Shown here: piece by piece, positions 1 through 5,320 of the stretch | How the letters are laid out: the number at the start of each line of letters is the position of its first letter | Numbering within the stretch: position 1 is the stretch's first letter | Origin: an uncultured Bacilli bacterium | GTDB taxonomy: Bacteria; Bacillota_I; Bacilli_A; RF39; UBA660 | Direction of reading: 5' to 3' | NCBI GenBank assembly: GCA_944332505.1 | Contig: CALVKC010000045.1 | Span: 1 to 8,539, forward strand | DNA length: 8,539 nt | The notes under the pieces: model-generated | Seen by the model: only the letters and a program-made list of their open reading frames with translations | Databases searched by the model: none | What the model was told of the DNA's origin: nothing | Translations under genes and position numbers: made by a program

Positions 1-623
1 AAAGCGACATCTTTTATATTATTTCTACTTATAACATCGTTTTTTAATACAACATCTTTAATATCCAACAAATAATTAGTAATTAATTGGGTATCATTTA
101 AATTAGTGACCATTGGCATACCACCATATTTTAAATAGTTTTTAAAATTATCTTCCTTTGATTCATCTTTTTTAATATCATTATATTCCTTAAAAGAAAA
201 AGGAAAGAGCTTTAAAGTCAAAACTCGACCAGCAAGTAGTGTTGTAAGTTCACTAGATAACATATAAGCATTAGATCCAGTTATATATATATCACAATCA
301 ATATCAACTAATAATGAATTTAAAGATTTTTCCCACTTTTCAACATTTTGAATTTCATCTAACAAAATGTATAATTTATTATTATTATATTTACTTTTAA
401 TATATTTAGTTAATTCTTTATAATTAGTAATTTCATACCAATCAGAGCTTTCAAAATTCATATAAATAATATTATCTTCACTAACCCCTAACTCTAGTAA
501 AAAATTTTTAAATTGCATTAATAATGTCGACTTACCACATCTCCTAACACCTGTAATTACTTTAATAAGATTAATATCTTTATATTTTTTTAATATATCT
601 AAATATTGTTTTCTAATATACAT
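1..623 (-). CDS. DUF4143/AAA_14-type ATPase, N-terminal part (cut by window edge)
   Basis: The first 207 residues of an ATP-binding protein; the frame is open to base 1, so the C-terminal part lies outside the window. Visible motifs: Walker A GVRRCGKST (residues 25-33), a Walker B-like strand YILLDEIQ (85-92), a sensor-like ITGSNA (114-119) followed by the GRV segment near residue 132, and YGGMP (167-170). This set and spacing are typical of the AAA_14 ATPases that carry a C-terminal DUF4143 domain, usually about 400 residues long. The family is widespread in gut bacteria and archaea, often in many copies, and its role is poorly known. The start ATG is preceded by GGTGAT at 629-634, which suits the 16S tail. 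The gene has its own promoter and two palindromes upstream and stands apart from the rpmA operon. Family assignment is confident; function is not. Confidence 0.9.
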   Translation of the reverse strand, partial: MYIRKQYLDILKKYKDINLIKVITGVRRCGKSTLLMQFKNFLLELGVSEDNIIYMNFESSDWYEITNYKELTKYIKSKYNNNKLYILLDEIQNVEKWEKSLNSLLVDIDCDIYITGSNAYMLSSELTTLLAGRVLTLKLFPFSFKEYNDIKKDESKEDNFKNYLKYGGMPMVTNLNDTQLITNYLLDIKDVVLKNDVISRNNIKDVA

Positions 624-640
624 TTTTTATCACCATTATA

Positions 641-669
641 ATTTTAACAAACAAAATTCATTTTGTCAA
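641..669 (-). promoter_or_regulatory. sigma-A-type promoter of the DUF4143 ATPase gene
   Basis: On the minus strand TTGACA (669-664) is followed after exactly 17 bases by TAAAAT (646-641). Transcription should begin near 634, giving a leader of only about 11 bases that starts at the GGTGAT ribosome-binding site (634-629). One base separates the -35 box from the proximal palindrome at 671-692. Confidence 0.75.
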
Positions 670-670
670 A

Positions 671-692
671 TTTTACGGTTACAACCGTAAAA
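671..692. repeat. 22-bp perfect palindrome, promoter-proximal copy
   Basis: The arms TTTTACGGTT and AACCGTAAAA are perfect inverted complements around the centre AC. The site abuts the -35 box of the ATPase promoter. Its 22-base sequence is the exact reverse complement of the core of the palindrome at 710-731, so the two sites are the same element in opposite orientations. This suggests an operator for a dimeric regulator, or a site recognised by a mobile or selfish element; neither is proven. Confidence 0.8.
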
Positions 693-703
693 GTTTTAAA
701 AAA

Positions 704-737
704 TGTAAGTTTTACGGTTGTAACCGTAAAACTTACA
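704..737. repeat. 34-bp perfect palindrome containing the second copy of the 22-bp core
   Basis: The 22-base core at 710-731 (centre GT) is extended by TGTAAG on one side and CTTACA on the other, giving 16-base perfect arms around a 2-base centre. The core is the inverted copy of 671-692, with centres 39 bases apart, close to four helical turns. On the minus strand the arms are followed by A then six T (703-698), so the site could also serve as a back-up terminator for the rpmA operon. A matching core upstream, without a T run, makes a DNA-binding site the more natural reading. Confidence 0.8.
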
Positions 738-742
738 AGCAG

Positions 743-772
743 TAAAAAAGTGCTTACGCTTCGTAAACACTT
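743..772 (-). terminator. intrinsic terminator of the rplU-prp-rpmA operon
   Basis: On the minus strand an 11-base stem (772-762 with 758-748, one G-U pair) encloses the loop AAG and runs into six U (749-744). The stem begins inside the last codons of rpmA, and its 3' arm contains the TAA stop at 756-754, so the gene end and terminator are merged. Confidence 0.88.
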
Positions 773-1038
773 ACCTTTTTTCTATTTTTACCAGTTCTTT
801 CATATTTTACAATGCCATTAATTTTAGCAAATAAAGTATGATCACGACCCATTCCAACATTTGTTCCTGGATAAATTTTTGTACCTCTTTGACGATATAT
901 AATTGAACCTGCTAAAACTTTTTGACCATCACTAGCCTTAGCCCCAAGTCTACGTCCAGCAGAATCTCTACCATTTTTAGTAGAACCTTGTGCTTTAACA
1001 TGAGCAAATAATTGGATATTTAACTTCATTAGTTCCAT
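754..1038 (-). CDS. rpmA: 50S ribosomal protein L27 with cleavable N-terminal extension
   Basis: L27 of the large ribosomal subunit, located near the peptidyl transferase centre. The diagnostic block [20 protein letters not shown] is intact, as is the [20 protein letters not shown] region. The protein starts with a Firmicutes-type extension: LNIQLF at residues 6-11 followed by AHVKAQGST. In Staphylococcus and relatives the Prp protease cuts after the last Phe of this motif before L27 enters the ribosome; the same cut here, after F11, would leave 83 residues. The first ATG (1038) is chosen because GGAGG lies 7 bases upstream; the second ATG three codons later would be 16 bases from it. The start overlaps the end of prp by 10 bases, so translation is probably coupled. 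Last gene of the operon. Confidence 0.97.
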   Translation of the reverse strand: MELMKLNIQLFAHVKAQGSTKNGRDSAGRRLGAKASDGQKVLAGSIIYRQRGTKIYPGTNVGMGRDHTLFAKINGIVKYERTGKNRKKVSVYEA

Positions 1039-1337
1039 AGTTCTTCCTCCTTAATTATTTTTACATTTTTTTCATAAGTTTTTGCTAAATCTTCTAATAA
1101 AGATAGCATATTATTTATAATTTCTTTTGTTACATCATCACTATTTAAAATATTAATAGTAAATTTATTATTATTTCCCTTATATTCTAAAGATTTATTA
1201 TTTAATCTAAGTGCCATATTAACACTTGTAGTAACTATTGCAGATGCACTTGCACAAACAATATCTTTACCATAATCCGCATAATTAGCATGACCAACAA
1301 TATCAATTTTATTATTTTTTATATAAACTTTTATCAT
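1029..1337 (-). CDS. prp: ribosomal-processing cysteine protease Prp
   Basis: Cysteine protease of the Prp (YsxB, DUF464) family that removes the N-terminal extension of L27. The signature is clear: [19 protein letters not shown], with the catalytic pair expected at H16 and C28. The length of 102 residues is normal for the family. The ATG shares one base with the rplU stop (TAATG), and there is no strong ribosome-binding site of its own, so it is probably translated by coupling from rplU. Its end overlaps rpmA, and the rpmA ribosome-binding site lies within its last codons. Finding it between L21 and L27, with a cleavable L27 next door, matches the usual Firmicutes arrangement and supports the function strongly. 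Confidence 0.95.
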   Translation of the reverse strand: MIKVYIKNNKIDIVGHANYADYGKDIVCASASAIVTTSVNMALRLNNKSLEYKGNNNKFTINILNSDDVTKEIINNMLSLLEDLAKTYEKNVKIIKEEELWN

Positions 1338-1633
1338 TAGCCAATTTTCTTTACTACTAATTTTGTATATGGTTGACGATGTCCTTGAGTTTTTCTATAT
1401 TTCTTTTTAGGTCTGTATTTAAAAACCTTAATTTTAGGACTTTTGCCATGTTTTTCAACACTGCATTCTACAGTTACCCCAGAAACATAAGGATTACCTG
1501 CAACACCATTATAAAATAAAACCTTATCAAATTTTACTGTACTTCCTACTTCATTATCTAATTTTTCAACATATAAAGTATCTCCTACAGTAACATAGTA
1601 TTGCTTTCCACCAGTTTCAAATATTGCTTTCAT
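1337..1633 (-). CDS. rplU: 50S ribosomal protein L21
   Basis: L21, a 23S rRNA-binding protein of the large subunit. The start [14 protein letters not shown], the core GDTLYVEKL, and the C-terminal [20 protein letters not shown] block with its basic residues are all typical. The length of 98 residues is normal. The frame stays open upstream to 1696, but ATG 1633 is the start: it has GGAGG about 6 bases upstream and gives the canonical N-terminus, while the upstream codons belong to the structured leader. First gene of the rplU-prp-rpmA operon, driven by the promoter at 1738-1766. Confidence 0.97.
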   Translation of the reverse strand: MKAIFETGGKQYYVTVGDTLYVEKLDNEVGSTVKFDKVLFYNGVAGNPYVSGVTVECSVEKHGKSPKIKVFKYRPKKKYRKTQGHRQPYTKLVVKKIG

Positions 1634-1731
1634 TTCATACCTCCTTAACTTATTCGAAGTCGCGCCCTCATGGTAACTATTAAGTTTTTTAACCATTTTA
1701 GTGCGGTTTTTTAAGAAATTACTTAAAGAAC
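1634..1731 (-). ncRNA. candidate L21 leader in the 5' untranslated region of rplU
   Basis: About 98 bases lie between the predicted transcription start and the rplU ATG. The leader contains GGGCGCGACTTCG (1667-1655), strikingly GC-rich for this genome. Two short helices can be drawn: ATGGT (1696-1692) with ACCAT (1674-1670), and AACTTA (1686-1681) with TAAGTT (1652-1647). The second ends against the AAGGAGG ribosome-binding site (1646-1640), so folding could affect translation. Firmicutes rplU operons are known to carry an L21 leader element believed to bind L21 for autoregulation; position and composition fit, but I could not test the match to the family model. Confidence 0.65.
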
Positions 1732-1737
1732 GAATTT

Positions 1738-1766
1738 ATTTTACCAAATTATTATTCACTTGTCAA
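1738..1766 (-). promoter_or_regulatory. strong sigma-A-type promoter of rplU-prp-rpmA
   Basis: TTGACA (1766-1761) and TAAAAT (1743-1738) on the minus strand are separated by exactly 17 bases, with expected initiation near 1731. The -35 box lies within the last codons of the upstream membrane-protein gene. No terminator is visible between that gene and rplU, so read-through may add to the promoter's output. Confidence 0.82.
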
Positions 1767-2355
1767 CTTCACTTTTTCTAATCAAAGTAATATTGGTATC
1801 ATTAACAATATCCATATTACTTAATTTATTTTCTAAAGCATTAATTATATCATCTATTACTTGTTTATCTTCAACTTCTTTTAAACCCATATTCTTTTTT
1901 AACATTGCAATCTGCATACTTATACTTTCTATTCCTTTTATCAATTCTTCTTTATCATTTATTAATTCATCTAAATTATTACTTTTTATATTTTTATATA
2001 ATTTAACAAGTAACCTAACAATATAACCCATGCTTCCTAAATAAAAAAAACTTAATATTATAAGTGAACTACTCAAAAAATTTAAAAGTAACAGTAAGTA
2101 TAATAATAAAGATACTATTATAGAAACTATACCCCAAAATAAATTATTTTTATTTTCCTTATATTCTATTTTTTTATCATCAATTTCTTTACTTTTAATT
2201 TCTAATTCTTTTTCTAATAATTCTTTATTATTTTCAAGTTCAAATAAATCTTCAAAAGAATAACTATTACTATTTTTTATTAATAATACCAATTTACCTA
2301 AATGATTATTAGCTAAACAATATAAATCATTCAAATTTTTATAAAGGCGATACAT
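1756..2355 (-). CDS. unrecognised two-span membrane protein with flanking helical segments
   Basis: 199 residues; I do not recognise the family. A hydrophilic N-terminal part ends in a charged, probably coiled-coil helix rich in Glu, Lys and Leu (about residues 38-71). Two adjacent membrane spans follow (about 72-92 and 96-118), then a second helical, charged region (about 125-182). This hairpin-in-the-membrane layout would place both ends on the same side, probably the cytoplasm. The start is taken at ATG 2355: an upstream ATG at 2361 touches GGGG with no spacing, whereas GGGG is 6 bases from ATG 2355. It has its own promoter (2398-2426) and lies between spoIVFB and rplU, which are adjacent in Bacillus subtilis. 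Coding is supported by the start context, promoter and coherent protein pattern. Its role is unknown; a scaffold or envelope function is only a guess. Confidence 0.8.
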   Translation of the reverse strand: MYRLYKNLNDLYCLANNHLGKLVLLIKNSNSYSFEDLFELENNKELLEKELEIKSKEIDDKKIEYKENKNNLFWGIVSIIVSLLLYLLLLLNFLSSSLIILSFFYLGSMGYIVRLLVKLYKNIKSNNLDELINDKEELIKGIESISMQIAMLKKNMGLKEVEDKQVIDDIINALENKLSNMDIVNDTNITLIRKSEVDK

Positions 2356-2397
2356 AAACATCCCCGTTTCTTTAATAAATTTATTTTTAATGCCAAT

Positions 2398-2426
2398 ATC
2401 TTACTATAAAATAAATTTAGTGTCAA
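2398..2426 (-). promoter_or_regulatory. promoter of the two-span membrane protein gene
   Basis: TTGACA (2426-2421) and TAAGAT (2403-2398) on the minus strand are exactly 17 bases apart. The -35 box is in the last codons of spoIVFB, and the spacer includes its TAG stop (2406-2404). Initiation is expected near 2391, about 36 bases before the ATG. Confidence 0.65.
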
Positions 2427-3156
2427 ACATCTCCTTTAACTTACTATATTCACTAACTATTTTATTATTTTCTTTAAAATATTGATAAGTATCTATTTTT
2501 AAAATATCTAAATCCCCTGTTTTAGTACTAATATATTTATATTCATATTTATTTAAATATCTTTCTAGTAAAAACCTAGTTTTTAAATACTTATAATTTT
2601 TTATAGCATAATAAGTTTTAATAATAAAAAGCGAAACAATTAAATAATTATTTAAAGAATACCAATAATTAAATAATAAATAGAAAATAGAAAATATTAT
2701 AGAAATTATAATATATAAATAGTAAGATACTTTATATGAAAATATTTTATTTAATAAGGAATTAATAATTATACTTCCATCTAGTGGTATTATAGGTAAC
2801 ATATTAAATAATAAAATACTCATATTATATTTATATAATAACTCTTTAGTAATTACATTTATTGGTACAAAATATATAATTATAAATAATATTAACTGAA
2901 ATATTATACCACCACAAGCAATTAATAATTCTTTATTAAGTGGAGTATTAATATCTTTATCAACTTTAGTAATACCTCCGAAAGGATAAATTGTAATATC
3001 TATTATTTTATATTTAAACAATTTTATAAATAATATATGTCCCATTTCATGAAACACTACTATAATAAAAACTATTATTCCTAATTTTAAATACCCACAT
3101 AAAAAAAGAAGTAATAAAAAATATAGTGTTAAAAAATTAACTTTGATAATCTTCAT
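2404..3156 (-). CDS. spoIVFB: SpoIVFB-like M50 family intramembrane zinc metalloprotease
   Basis: A site-2-protease-type enzyme that would cut substrate helices within the membrane. The zinc motif HEMGH is at residues 36-40 in the first hydrophobic segment, YPFGGIT at 57-63, and the third zinc ligand in LPIIPLDGS (D126). About six membrane spans are followed by a soluble C-terminal tail from about residue 195, as in SpoIVFB, where this tail senses ATP or the substrate. The length of 250 residues is close to the family norm of about 288. The gene overlaps spoIVFA by 20 bases. In Bacillus subtilis SpoIVFB activates pro-sigma-K in the mother cell during sporulation and is held inactive by SpoIVFA. 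The neighbour and gene order match, so the name is well supported. Whether this organism sporulates, and what the substrate is, cannot be seen here. Confidence 0.88.
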   Translation of the reverse strand: MKIIKVNFLTLYFLLLLFLCGYLKLGIIVFIIVVFHEMGHILFIKLFKYKIIDITIYPFGGITKVDKDINTPLNKELLIACGGIIFQLILFIIIYFVPINVITKELLYKYNMSILLFNMLPIIPLDGSIIINSLLNKIFSYKVSYYLYIIISIIFSIFYLLFNYWYSLNNYLIVSLFIIKTYYAIKNYKYLKTRFLLERYLNKYEYKYISTKTGDLDILKIDTYQYFKENNKIVSEYSKLKEMFDTKFIL

Positions 3157-3736
3157 ATTTTATAAAATCATTATCTTTTTTTATTACTAAATATAAATAT
3201 TCATCTTTAGTTTCTCCGATGACTGTATTTGCTTCAATATAATCATACAAAGAAACAGAAACATTTTCTAAATTGCCATACCAAATATCTACACCATCTA
3301 TTCCTTGAATAATAACAGTATTTCCATAGTTATCTTTTTCTCCAGAAAAAACTACTACTCCACTAGTAATATTATTAACTAAAGTATTTTTACTTACTAA
3401 TAACTTTTCTCCATCATAATATTCACTTATATCTTTATACACCAAATTACCATTAAATACTGTTTGACTATTATCTTGCGTTGGTAATACTTCCCCAAAT
3501 AAATCTTCATACCACCCCTTTATTTTAGTAAATGGTAATGATTCTGTAAAAACATATTCTTTATATAATAATAAATTTTTATCACTATAATTAGTAAATA
3601 TTATACTAATTAAAAAGAATATTATAGCAATCATAAACTTAGTAATTAATTTATTAATATTTTTCTTACTAATACTAATTTTTACTTTATTAAAACTTTT
3701 CTTTTTATTTTTAAATTTATTTAAGTACTCATCCAT
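3137..3736 (-). CDS. spoIVFA: SpoIVFA-like protein: membrane anchor plus degenerate LytM/M23 domain
   Basis: 199 residues. A basic N-terminal region (1-30) precedes one membrane span (about 31-48), so the bulk should lie outside the cytoplasmic membrane. A linker with the SpoIVFA-like stretch SLPFTKIKGWYEDLFGEVLP (66-85) leads to a LytM/M23 fold (about 122-198) with SGVVVFSGEKDNYGNTVII and DIWYGNL. The histidines that bind zinc in active M23 peptidases are absent: VIIQG and YLYLV stand where His motifs would be. It is therefore almost certainly not a hydrolase but a scaffold or inhibitor, as SpoIVFA is for SpoIVFB. The ribosome-binding site AGGTGATC contains the mreD stop, with a 4-base gap. 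It overlaps spoIVFB by 20 bases, which suggests coupled production of the two partners. Confidence 0.87.
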   Translation of the reverse strand: MDEYLNKFKNKKKSFNKVKISISKKNINKLITKFMIAIIFFLISIIFTNYSDKNLLLYKEYVFTESLPFTKIKGWYEDLFGEVLPTQDNSQTVFNGNLVYKDISEYYDGEKLLVSKNTLVNNITSGVVVFSGEKDNYGNTVIIQGIDGVDIWYGNLENVSVSLYDYIEANTVIGETKDEYLYLVIKKDNDFIKYEDYQS

Positions 3737-3740
3737 ATGA

Positions 3741-4124
3741 TCACCTAAAAAATGATATGTACTTACCCTCTTTTTTATAACTAATATAAATAAATATACT
3801 ATTTATTAATAATACATTTAATAAATTATAAATATCTATATAATTAAATAATAAATTACTTAAAATATAATATAGTAAAATTATAAATAAATTATATAAG
3901 TAATAATATAAAAAATTATTAATATTAAATTTAAATAATTTGGTAATAATAAAAATTATACTTAAAAAAATAACATTAAAAAAATAAATATTTAATATAT
4001 AATCTATTAATAAACCAATCCCAATATTTATTAATAAACTTCTCTTATTTAAATCTACTAAAAAGAAAAAAGATAAATAATTAGTATAATTATATATTAA
4101 TATATCAAGTAGCAAATTAATCAT
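3741..4124 (-). CDS. mreD: MreD-like integral membrane protein
   Basis: 127 residues, almost entirely hydrophobic, with about four to five membrane spans and few charged residues until the basic tail KKEGKYISFFR. The sequence alone is too degenerate for a firm call; the name rests on position, directly after mreC with an ATGA overlap and before spoIVFA. MreD links the cell-wall elongation machinery to MreC and MreB in rod-shaped bacteria. It is shorter than the usual 160-175 residues, as is its MreC partner. The stop TGA is part of the ribosome-binding site of spoIVFA, which tightly couples the two genes. Other small polytopic proteins cannot be excluded. Confidence 0.72.
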   Translation of the reverse strand: MINLLLDILIYNYTNYLSFFFLVDLNKRSLLINIGIGLLIDYILNIYFFNVIFLSIIFIITKLFKFNINNFLYYYLYNLFIILLYYILSNLLFNYIDIYNLLNVLLINSIFIYISYKKEGKYISFFR

Positions 4125-4765
4125 TTAAACACCGCAATATATTTAATATTATTAAAATCAACATCACTTTTTACAGTAATAATTTTTTCAATATTAGTAT
4201 TATTTAAAGATATATCACTAACCACTCCAACATATAAATCTCCCGGTATATTACCAAGTCCTGAAGTATATATTTTATCATTAATATTTATATCATTATA
4301 ATTACTTATATCACTAACAATTAATTTACCATTATTTACTTTTAATATACCAAAGTTATCATTTATTTTAACAGATACATTACTATCAATATTAGTAATT
4401 AATTTAACTATGCTATTATTTTTATTAACTTTATCAATTATACCAACTAAACCATATTCGTTTATTACTGCCATATTTTTTTCAATATTATCATTACTAC
4501 CCTTATAAATAGTAATATAATTATTATAATCATATATATCTCGATACATTACTTTAGAAATATTTAAATTAAAAGTACTATTATATTTTATATTATTAAT
4601 ATTTAATAATTCATTATATTCTTCATTTATTTTATTACAATAATTATTATTCAAATTATTTATATCTATATCATTAGGCATAATAAAATAACTTATATTA
4701 CTAAAAAATATAACAAATAGATAAATACTTAATAATATTATATAATCTTTATATTTTCTTAACAT
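4121..4765 (-). CDS. mreC: cell shape-determining protein MreC
   Basis: A bitopic protein that organises wall elongation outside the membrane. One span (about residues 9-26) is followed by a short helical linker and the beta-rich MreC core. Recognisable family segments are NYITIYKGSNDNIEKNMAV (82-100), YGLVGIIDKV (104-113), VKLITNIDSNVSVKI (120-134) and the late block DKIYTSGLGNIPGDLYVGVV (163-182). The length of 214 residues is short against the roughly 280-290 of Bacillus MreC; the coiled-coil linker is reduced. No clear Shine-Dalgarno site precedes ATG 4765, and the upstream gene ends 10 bases before it, so coupling is likely. The stop TGA overlaps the mreD start (ATGA). mreB, normally just upstream, is not here. 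Confidence 0.88.
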   Translation of the reverse strand: MLRKYKDYIILLSIYLFVIFFSNISYFIMPNDIDINNLNNNYCNKINEEYNELLNINNIKYNSTFNLNISKVMYRDIYDYNNYITIYKGSNDNIEKNMAVINEYGLVGIIDKVNKNNSIVKLITNIDSNVSVKINDNFGILKVNNGKLIVSDISNYNDININDKIYTSGLGNIPGDLYVGVVSDISLNNTNIEKIITVKSDVDFNNIKYIAVFK

Positions 4766-4775
4766 ATTATTAGTA

Positions 4776-5219
4776 TTAACTTAAAACCATTAATAATGTA
4801 TCTAAAATAGATTTATTTATATTATTAATAACATCAGTATTATTTGTTTTTAATAATACTAATTCATAATTTTTAATTTTTTTAATAGTATCATCATTTA
4901 CTTTTATTTCTTTAATATAATATTTAATATCCTGATTAGCAAAAAAAGTCTCTAACAAAGTTTTTACTTCATTACTACTTGTTGCAGCAATTATAACCCT
5001 ATATAAACCATTATCTTCATAAATAATAGCATTATCATAATTATTTTTACAATTTATAGCATTATCATATATTTTATATACTCCCACTTGAAATAAATTT
5101 ATAGTATTATCTTTACTAGTTAAAGCATTAACTTCATTTTTAATATCTCGATAAAACAAAAATGCTATTAAACCCCCGAACAAAATTGCTATAATAATTA
5201 CCTTTAAATAAGTTTTCAT
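4776..5219 (-). CDS. membrane-anchored SPOR-like domain protein, possible SpoIIB counterpart
   Basis: 147 residues: a single membrane span (about 5-22), a short linker, then a SPOR-like domain (about 41-110). The SPOR pattern is visible as LFQVGVYKIYDNA (42-54), a variable loop, YEDNGLYRVIIAAT (67-80) and a second helix before DIKYYIKEI (97-105). SPOR domains bind peptidoglycan stripped of stem peptides, chiefly at division sites. The start is ATG 5219, with GGTGAT just upstream; the frame is open 16 codons further, but that part overlaps the promoter. First gene of the operon with mreC, mreD, spoIVFA and spoIVFB. In Bacillus subtilis the SPOR-like membrane protein SpoIIB is encoded close to mreBCD, so position and architecture both suggest a counterpart. 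This is an inference from synteny, as the sequence is too short and diverged for certainty. Confidence 0.72.
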   Translation of the reverse strand: MKTYLKVIIIAILFGGLIAFLFYRDIKNEVNALTSKDNTINLFQVGVYKIYDNAINCKNNYDNAIIYEDNGLYRVIIAATSSNEVKTLLETFFANQDIKYYIKEIKVNDDTIKKIKNYELVLLKTNNTDVINNINKSILDTLLMVLS

Positions 5220-5234
5220 CTTATCACCAATTTT

Positions 5235-5267
5235 ATTATAAAATAAATTAATTAAAAAAATTGTCAA
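5235..5267 (-). promoter_or_regulatory. probable promoter of the SPOR-mreC-mreD-spoIVFA-spoIVFB operon
   Basis: TTGACA (5267-5262) is a consensus -35 box on the minus strand. The -10 box is uncertain: TATAAT (5240-5235) is perfect but 21 bases away, while TATTTT (5245-5240) has a 16-base spacer. Either gives a very short leader, with GGTGAT (5228-5223) near its 5' end. The -35 box overlaps the -35 box of the divergent plus-strand promoter. Confidence 0.55.
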
Positions 5268-5289
5268 ATTTAGGATTTAATGTTATAAT
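5261..5289 (+). promoter_or_regulatory. promoter of the plus-strand orphan gene
   Basis: TTGTCA (5261-5266) and TATAAT (5284-5289) are exactly 17 bases apart, with initiation expected near 5296 and an AGGAG ribosome-binding site at 5311-5315. It shares six -35 bases with the opposing promoter, so the two units probably compete for RNA polymerase. Confidence 0.78.
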
Positions 5290-5320
5290 AATTCTACATT
5301 TTAAAAAAGAAGGAGATAAT

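Noticed and set aside
1..623. Part of an anti-phage defence system
   Set aside because: DUF4143 ATPases are sometimes proposed to act in toxin or defence roles, but no partner gene is visible and the window edge cuts the gene; nothing here supports it.
671..737. CRISPR array or other tandem repeat array
   Set aside because: Only two copies, inverted to each other, with an 11- to 17-base gap; no regular spacers and no cas genes.
1634..1696. Longer rplU start giving a 119-residue L21
   Set aside because: The added residues are encoded by the leader, the start at 1696 lacks a ribosome-binding site, and ATG 1633 has one and gives the canonical L21 N-terminus.
1760..2026. Open frame of 88 codons on the plus strand
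   Set aside because: It lies opposite the two-span membrane protein gene; its hydrophobic, Ser/Ile-rich product is what the complement of such a gene gives, and no promoter or ribosome-binding site was seen.
3137..3736. Active M23 peptidoglycan hydrolase
   Set aside because: The zinc-binding histidines are missing, and the neighbour and linker sequence fit SpoIVFA.
3741..4124. Mycoplasma-type code with UGA as tryptophan
   Set aside because: UGA ends mreC within an ATGA overlap and mreD within the next gene's ribosome-binding site, and TGG encodes the Trp residues I checked; stop use fits the data better.
5220..5320. Upstream starts for the genes on both sides (ATG 5267 minus, ATG 5261 plus)
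   Set aside because: Both extensions read through the divergent promoter boxes, and the downstream ATGs at 5219 and 5321 have good ribosome-binding sites.
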